From contig JAAFHN010000071.1 in assembly GCA_013298415.1 (NCBI GenBank), forward strand, positions 1 through 9,841: 9,841 nucleotides of DNA, in the 5' to 3' direction. Origin of the DNA: Comamonadaceae bacterium. Lineage in GTDB: Bacteria > Pseudomonadota > Gammaproteobacteria > Burkholderiales > Burkholderiaceae_C. Positions 6,079 through 9,841 of this stretch are shown piece by piece. Both the position numbers and the translations under genes were made by a program. The notes below the pieces were generated by a model that was given only the letters and a program-made list of their open reading frames with translations, searched no databases and was not told where the DNA came from. Numbering within the stretch: position 1 is the stretch's first letter; each line of letters opens with the position of its first letter.

Positions 6079-6960
6079 CTATACGCGCCCAAGCAGCCAC
6101 TCACGAAACGCGCGCAGTGGCTCGTGCTGGGCTTTGAACTCGGGATAGCATAGATGGTAGCCAAGAGCGTCGGTGTATCCGTCGTCGAGTGGCGCACTCA
6201 CCTGGCCGCTTTTGATGTCGTCGGCCACCAAACAGCGCGGCACCAAAGCCAGACCCATACCAGCGTTGACTGCACGAATCAGGCTGTGAAACTGATCGAG
6301 CTGAGGCCCGGCGCGCGTCTGAATGCCTTGCACCCCGTGCACCTCGCACCAGCGCGCCCAAGCGTGCGGTACGCTGGTGTGTTGCAGTCGGGTCCAGCCC
6401 GCAACCTCTGATGCTCGAGCGACGTGCGGCTTTCCCGCAGGTGCTGGCGGGGCGATCAGCACCACCTCGCGGCCTGTCAGGTAGTCCGCACGAGCCGAGG
6501 GCCAGATGCCCTCGCCAAAGAGAATTGCAGCATCCAAGTCAGTCCGATCAAACGTGTAGCCCTGCGTAAATGGAACGAACTGCAGTGAAACTTGGGGATG
6601 CAGGCGCTGAAACTCTGGCAGCTTTGGAATGAGCCACTTGGCTGCAAACGTGGGCAGACAGGACAAATGCAGGGCGCCCCCGCCACCAACACTCGTCATG
6701 ACGTCGAGAGTTGCAGCCTCCAACTGCGCGAGGAGAGGCCGTACCGCAGCTTCGTAACGCGAGCCCAGCGGTGTGAGCACCAAGCGCTTTCGCACTCTCT
6801 CAAAAAGGGCCACGCCCAGCATCGACTCCAGCTCCAGGATTTGCTTGCTGACCGCGCTTTGGGTGAGGTGCAAGGCATCAGCCGCTCGCGAGATGCCCTC
6901 GTGTCGCACGGTAAACACCAAGGCACGCAGCAGGTGGATGGGGGGGTGCATGGCTCTCAT
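6079..6960 (-). CDS. LysR-family transcriptional regulator (GcvA-like)
   Basis: This 293-residue protein has an N-terminal winged helix-turn-helix (about 7-66), with S-R-A-A-D-A-L-H-L-T-Q-S-A-V-S-K-Q-I as the helix-turn-helix core and L-F-E-R-V-R-K-R-L-V-L-T-P-L-G as the wing. A substrate-binding-like effector domain follows (about 92-293). The opening L-H-L-S-C-L-P-T-F-A-A-K-W-L-I-P is typical of the GcvA branch. Length is normal. M1 at 6960 and M4 at 6951 are both possible starts; M1 was kept, and neither has a strong ribosome binding site. It is divergent from the Bug receptor gene, with an inverted repeat between them. That is the classic arrangement for a LysR protein controlling its neighbour and itself. 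The effector is unknown, but the adjacent genes point to a small carboxylate or formyl-amino acid. Confidence 0.92.
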   Translation of the reverse strand: MRAMHPPIHLLRALVFTVRHEGISRAADALHLTQSAVSKQILELESMLGVALFERVRKRLVLTPLGSRYEAAVRPLLAQLEAATLDVMTSVGGGGALHLSCLPTFAAKWLIPKLPEFQRLHPQVSLQFVPFTQGYTFDRTDLDAAILFGEGIWPSARADYLTGREVVLIAPPAPAGKPHVARASEVAGWTRLQHTSVPHAWARWCEVHGVQGIQTRAGPQLDQFHSLIRAVNAGMGLALVPRCLVADDIKSGQVSAPLDDGYTDALGYHLCYPEFKAQHEPLRAFREWLLGRV

Positions 6961-6989
6961 GTTGAGTCTATCCGAGAGGGTAATTAATA

Positions 6990-7019
6990 TTCCATTTAAG
7001 AATGATTAACCGAATGGAA
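6990..7019. promoter_or_regulatory. Inverted repeat, candidate LysR operator
   Basis: TTCCATT (6990-6996) and AATGGAA (7013-7019) form a perfect 7-bp inverted repeat with a 16-bp AT-rich gap, in the 134-bp region between the divergent LysR (start 6960) and Bug receptor (start 7095) genes. LysR regulators bind dyads in just this position. No clear -35/-10 pair was resolved for either gene. Confidence 0.5.
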
Positions 7020-7084
7020 ATCGCTTGAAATTGGCGTCTTTACGGCGCATTCTTGCAGTTCGCCTCGTTTTCGACTGTTTTTTT

Positions 7085-7088
7085 GGAG
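7085..7088 (+). promoter_or_regulatory. Ribosome binding site deciding the receptor start
   Basis: GGAG stands 6 bases before the ATG at 7095. This selects that ATG over an in-frame TTG at 7053, which has no such site and would add 14 residues before the signal peptide. Confidence 0.75.
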
Positions 7089-7094
7089 TATTTC

Positions 7095-8072
7095 ATGAAC
7101 AGAAGGCATATTATTTTCCGCGTTGCCGCTGGTGTTGCGGGGTCGGCGGCAGCTTGCAGTGCCCCGGCCTCGTTCGCACAGGGGCGCACGCTTCGCCTGG
7201 TGGTGCCTTTCCCCGCAGGCGGGGCGACCGACATCACGGCCCGGGCTCTGCAAGAGCCGCTGTCGCGCACCTTGGGGCTCACTGTGATCGTGGACAACAA
7301 GGCAGGCGCTGGCGGCTCCATCGGTATGACAGAAGTGTCTCGGGCGTCGCCGGACGGCATGACCCTGGGCTTGGCAACTTTATCTACACACGGTGTCAAC
7401 CCGGCCGTTTACCAAAAACTGTCCTATGACCCCATCAAAGACTTCGCGCCGGTGAGCGAACTGGTCAAGGCCCCTGGCGTTCTGGTCGTCAACCCAAAGT
7501 TGCCCGCCGAGAATTTTGACCAGTTTGTCAAGTACCTCAAGGCCAACCCGGGGCGTGTGACTGTGGCCTCCGCTGGCAACGGCACGATTGGTCATATGTG
7601 GGCCGAGTTGTTCAAAAGCACGACCAACACCTTCATGATCCACATTCCTTACCGAGGCGCAGCGCCGGCGGTCACAGATTTGTTGGGCGGCCAAGTGCAG
7701 GTCTACTTTGACCAAGTGGCATCTTCGCTGGCGCACATTCAATCCGGCCGCCTAAAAGCCCTTGCCGTGTCTTGGCCGCAGAGGCCTGAGGCGCTCAAGG
7801 ACGTGCCGACCTTCGCTGAGAAATCTCTGTTTACCAACAATGATCCATCGTGGTTTGGCCTCGTTGCGCCCAAGGCAACTCCCGCTGCGGTGGTGGATCG
7901 GATTCAGCAAGCCGTGGCCACGACCTTGAAAGACCCGGTGTTGCGTGAGAAGCTGCGTGCGCAGGGCTTGTTCGCCACAGGGAGCACGCCAGGAGAGTTT
8001 GGGGCGCAGATCGCCAAAGAAATAGACAAGATGCGACGCATCGCCCAGTTCGCCAAAATTACTCTGGATTGA
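7095..8072 (+). CDS. Bug/TctC-family periplasmic solute-binding protein
   Basis: This 325-residue protein belongs to the Bug (TctC) receptor family, which is strongly expanded in Burkholderiales. The N-terminus M-N-R-R-H-I-I-F-R-V, then an Ala-rich core ending S-F-A-Q-G, is an export signal with twin arginines, so Tat export is possible. Family signatures are P-F-P-A-G-G-A-T-D (38-46) and V-D-N-K-A-G-A-G-G (66-74), where most members have V-E-N-R-P/x-G-A-G-G. Such receptors bind carboxylates, amino acids or aromatic acids for tripartite tricarboxylate transporters, but many are orphans, and no TctA or TctB gene is adjacent here. The gene lies divergent from a LysR regulator and 11 bases before an N-formylglutamate amidohydrolase frame, probably in one transcript. 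The ligand may be an N-formyl-amino acid or glutamate-like compound (inference). Confidence 0.92.
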   Translation: MNRRHIIFRVAAGVAGSAAACSAPASFAQGRTLRLVVPFPAGGATDITARALQEPLSRTLGLTVIVDNKAGAGGSIGMTEVSRASPDGMTLGLATLSTHGVNPAVYQKLSYDPIKDFAPVSELVKAPGVLVVNPKLPAENFDQFVKYLKANPGRVTVASAGNGTIGHMWAELFKSTTNTFMIHIPYRGAAPAVTDLLGGQVQVYFDQVASSLAHIQSGRLKALAVSWPQRPEALKDVPTFAEKSLFTNNDPSWFGLVAPKATPAAVVDRIQQAVATTLKDPVLREKLRAQGLFATGSTPGEFGAQIAKEIDKMRRIAQFAKITLD

Positions 8073-8083
8073 TCGCCCCTTTG

Positions 8084-8940
8084 ATGACTTCGCAGTCCTT
8101 GTTCATCTCCCAACCGGGCACCACTCCGTTAGTTCTTGACTCCCCCACAGCGGGCTGAGCTATCCGAGCGACTTTGGCACCATCTGCCCGCTGCCCGTCT
8201 TGCGCCGTGCGGAAGACACGCATGTGGACAGGCTCTACAACTTTGCCCCTGCGCTCGGTTGCGCCTGGGTAGAGGCGTTGTTTCCGCGCAGCTATTTGGA
8301 TGCCAATCGCAACACCACGGAGGTGGATCCCGCCATGATCGAGGGTGTTTGGCCCCACGAGGTGGACGAAGCCAGCCCAGCGGTGCTGTCCAAGCGTAGG
8401 CTGGGAAAGGGCTTGATTTGGCGAACGACAGATGACGGCCATCCCATCTACGACCGCTTGCTGAGCGCAACCGAGGTGCAAGCGCGGATCGACCGGTGCT
8501 GGCGGCCTTATCACACGGCCTTGGGGGCGGCGATTGAGGCAGCACATGCTCGCCACGGCTACAGCATTCACCTCAATTGCCACAGCATGCCGGCCGTGGC
8601 CGCAAGTCATGCGACCGACTTTCCAGGTGAGCTGCACGCCGATTTCGTGCTCGGCAACCGAGACAACACCACTTCAAGCCCCGCGCTCATGGCCTGCATC
8701 GCTGAGGCCTTTGGCAAAATCGGTGCGAGCGTTGCGGTCAATCATCCCTACAAAGGTGTTGAGTTAGTGAGGCGCTACGGCAATCCGACACAAAACCGCC
8801 ACAGCATCCAAATCGAGATCAACCGCAAGCTCTACATGGATGAGGCCACCTTGGAGCTAAACGCAGGATTTGCGCCGCTACAGGCCTTGCTGCGCGACGT
8901 GGTCGAGCGGCTGCTTAACACCGATCCACGCGGGCTCTAA
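8084..8940 (+). pseudogene. N-formylglutamate amidohydrolase, frameshifted near its N-terminus
   Basis: The family (HutG-type FGase) hydrolyses N-formyl-L-glutamate to formate and glutamate, as in histidine degradation. A frame starting at ATG 8084 reads through P-L-V-L-D-S-P, but then passes into T-A-G and stops at TGA 8156-8158 after 24 codons. From 8146 the other frame continues exactly as the family does: H-S-G-L-S-Y-P-S-D-F-G, then R-R-A-E-D-T-H-V-D-R-L-Y, N-C-H-S-M-P and N-H-P-Y-K-G, to TAA 8938-8940. One base is missing in or beside the C5 run at 8142-8146. With it restored the protein would be 285 residues, a normal length. As it stands, the longest product would start at TTG 8200 (246 residues) without the D-S-P-H-S-G segment that holds a conserved, probably metal-binding, histidine. 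The rest of the frame shows no decay, so a recent mutation, a sequencing error or slippage are all possible. Confidence 0.82.
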
Positions 8941-9800
8941 GCCGCAAAACTCGCCACCACTTTCGCCCGCAACTCGGCCGTGACAGCGGGCTCTACGCCA
9001 AACCACAGCTTGAAAGCCGCTTGCGCTTGGTAGAGCAGCATGCCTAGGCCGTCACTCGTTGCCAGTCCTTGCGCATTCGCAGCTCGCAGCAGCGGCGTGA
9101 CAAGGGGGGCGTAGACGATGTCGCTCACCACCGCGTGACCGGGCAAGTCGGCCAGCGGCATCTCGAGCGCGGCTTTGCCTTGCATGCCGAGTTCGGTGGT
9201 GTTCACGAGCAACGCGCATCGCTGCAGCAGCTCAGGTCTGGCGCGCTCGTCCCAGGCAACAGCTGCGCACACGGTTGGGGCGAACGCGCTGCCAATTGCT
9301 TGCGCGAGTTCTTGCGCTTTATCGAGGCTGCGGTTGGCAATCAAAAGCTCGGGCACACCCGCCTGCGCAAGCGCGTAGGCCACGGCCCGAGCTGCGCCGC
9401 CCGCGCCCAGTACGAGAGCCGCGCCACGCCCAGGCTGCCAAGTGGGCGCGGTTTCGTGCAGGTTCTGGATGTAGCCAAAGGCATCGGTGTTGTGGCCGAG
9501 CAAGCTGCCATCGGGCTGCACCGCGATCACGTTGGCCGCACCCATCGCTTTCGCGGCGGGTGTGAGTGAATCCAGCATCGGCAGCACGGCCACTTTGTGC
9601 GGAATGGTGAGGTTGCAGCCCGAAAACCCCGCAGCGCGCAAGCCCTGCACTGCGCCTTCAAGCTCATCCAACGGCGTGGGCATCAGCTCGTAGGTGCCAG
9701 CGATGCCGTGCTCGTTGAGCCAGTGGTTGTGAATCAGGGGCGAGCGTGAATGCGCCACCGGCCAGCCCATCACGCCAGCTTTGACCAACCCCGGCTTCAT
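8937..9800 (-). CDS. aroE: Shikimate dehydrogenase (NADP+)
   Basis: This 287-residue enzyme reduces 3-dehydroshikimate to shikimate with NADPH in aromatic amino acid biosynthesis. All key motifs are present: shikimate-binding S-R-S-P (18-21), N-L-T-I-P-H-K with catalytic Lys69, N-T-D with Asp106, the dinucleotide loop G-A-G-G-A-A-R-A (132-139), N-R-S (156-158) for the NADP phosphate, and G-L-G-M-L-L-Y-Q-A (251-259). N-T-T-E-L-G-M (200-206) and V-Y-A-P-L (229-233) replace the commoner N-A/T-T-S-L-G-M and V-Y-N-P, which are minor changes. The ATG at 9800 overlaps the TGA of an upstream gene (ATGA), implying translational coupling. Its TAG (8937-8939) overlaps the TAA of the convergent amidohydrolase, so no terminator lies between them. 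Confidence 0.97.
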   Translation of the reverse strand: MKPGLVKAGVMGWPVAHSRSPLIHNHWLNEHGIAGTYELMPTPLDELEGAVQGLRAAGFSGCNLTIPHKVAVLPMLDSLTPAAKAMGAANVIAVQPDGSLLGHNTDAFGYIQNLHETAPTWQPGRGAALVLGAGGAARAVAYALAQAGVPELLIANRSLDKAQELAQAIGSAFAPTVCAAVAWDERARPELLQRCALLVNTTELGMQGKAALEMPLADLPGHAVVSDIVYAPLVTPLLRAANAQGLATSDGLGMLLYQAQAAFKLWFGVEPAVTAELRAKVVASFAA

Positions 9801-9841
9801 GCAAAGAGGCCCTTGTAGAGCATGTAAGCGGCCAGCACGTA
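9797..9841 (-). CDS. C-terminal end of the gene upstream of aroE (partial)
   Basis: The minus-strand frame entering at the window edge reads Y-V-L-A-A-Y-M-L-Y-K-G-L-F-A and ends in TGA (9799-9797), which overlaps the aroE ATG by 4 bases. The 14 residues are hydrophobic, like a last membrane helix. The overlap indicates an operon with aroE. The family cannot be named from so little. Confidence 0.65.
   Translation of the reverse strand, partial: YVLAAYMLYKGLFA

Noticed and set aside
7053..7094. TTG start for the Bug receptor 14 codons upstream
   Set aside because: The ATG at 7095 has a well-placed GGAG and directly opens a normal export signal.

Overview
The window looks like ordinary chromosome of a GC-rich betaproteobacterium, most likely Burkholderiales and probably Comamonadaceae. 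This is inferred from codon use, from a Bug-type (TctC) solute receptor next to a divergent LysR regulator, from a 7TMR-DISM sensor, and from a REP-like palindrome containing CTTCGACA. No rRNA, tRNA, CRISPR array, insertion sequence or phage gene was seen.

Layout. At the left edge there may be the tail of a plus-strand gene (to 60) and a small hairpin (70-88). Next comes a minus-strand CREST/alkaline-ceramidase-like membrane hydrolase (96-866). A 402-bp divergent spacer separates it from a plus-strand 7TMR-DISM membrane sensor (1269-3050) whose C-terminal GGDEF domain is degenerate. The spacer 3051-3290 holds coding-like minus-strand fragments broken by stops. A small exported four-cysteine protein (3291-3665) shares a 12-bp-stem terminator with a convergent, solitary Fe(III)-type ABC substrate-binding protein (3713-4780). 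That gene has a good sigma-70-like promoter lying inside the first codons of the divergent patatin-like lipoprotein phospholipase (4862-5839). A REP-like palindrome follows (5925-5988).

The right-hand part is the most connected. A GcvA-like LysR regulator (6079-6960) is divergent from a Bug/TctC periplasmic receptor (7095-8072), with a TTCCATT/AATGGAA inverted repeat between them. Eleven bases downstream of the receptor lies an N-formylglutamate amidohydrolase reading frame (8084-8940). It is broken by one missing base in a run of five C, exactly at the conserved D-S-P-H-S-G motif. The three genes together suggest regulated uptake and hydrolysis of an N-formyl-amino acid or a related acid; the substrate is inference. 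Convergent to it, with overlapping stop codons, is aroE (8937-9800). A further minus-strand gene, cut by the window edge, overlaps the aroE start by 4 bases.

I did not find a clear new defence or mobile system. The points most worth following are the frameshift in the amidohydrolase, the degenerate GGDEF sensor, the complete CREST metal site, and the decayed-looking stretch around 3069-3292.
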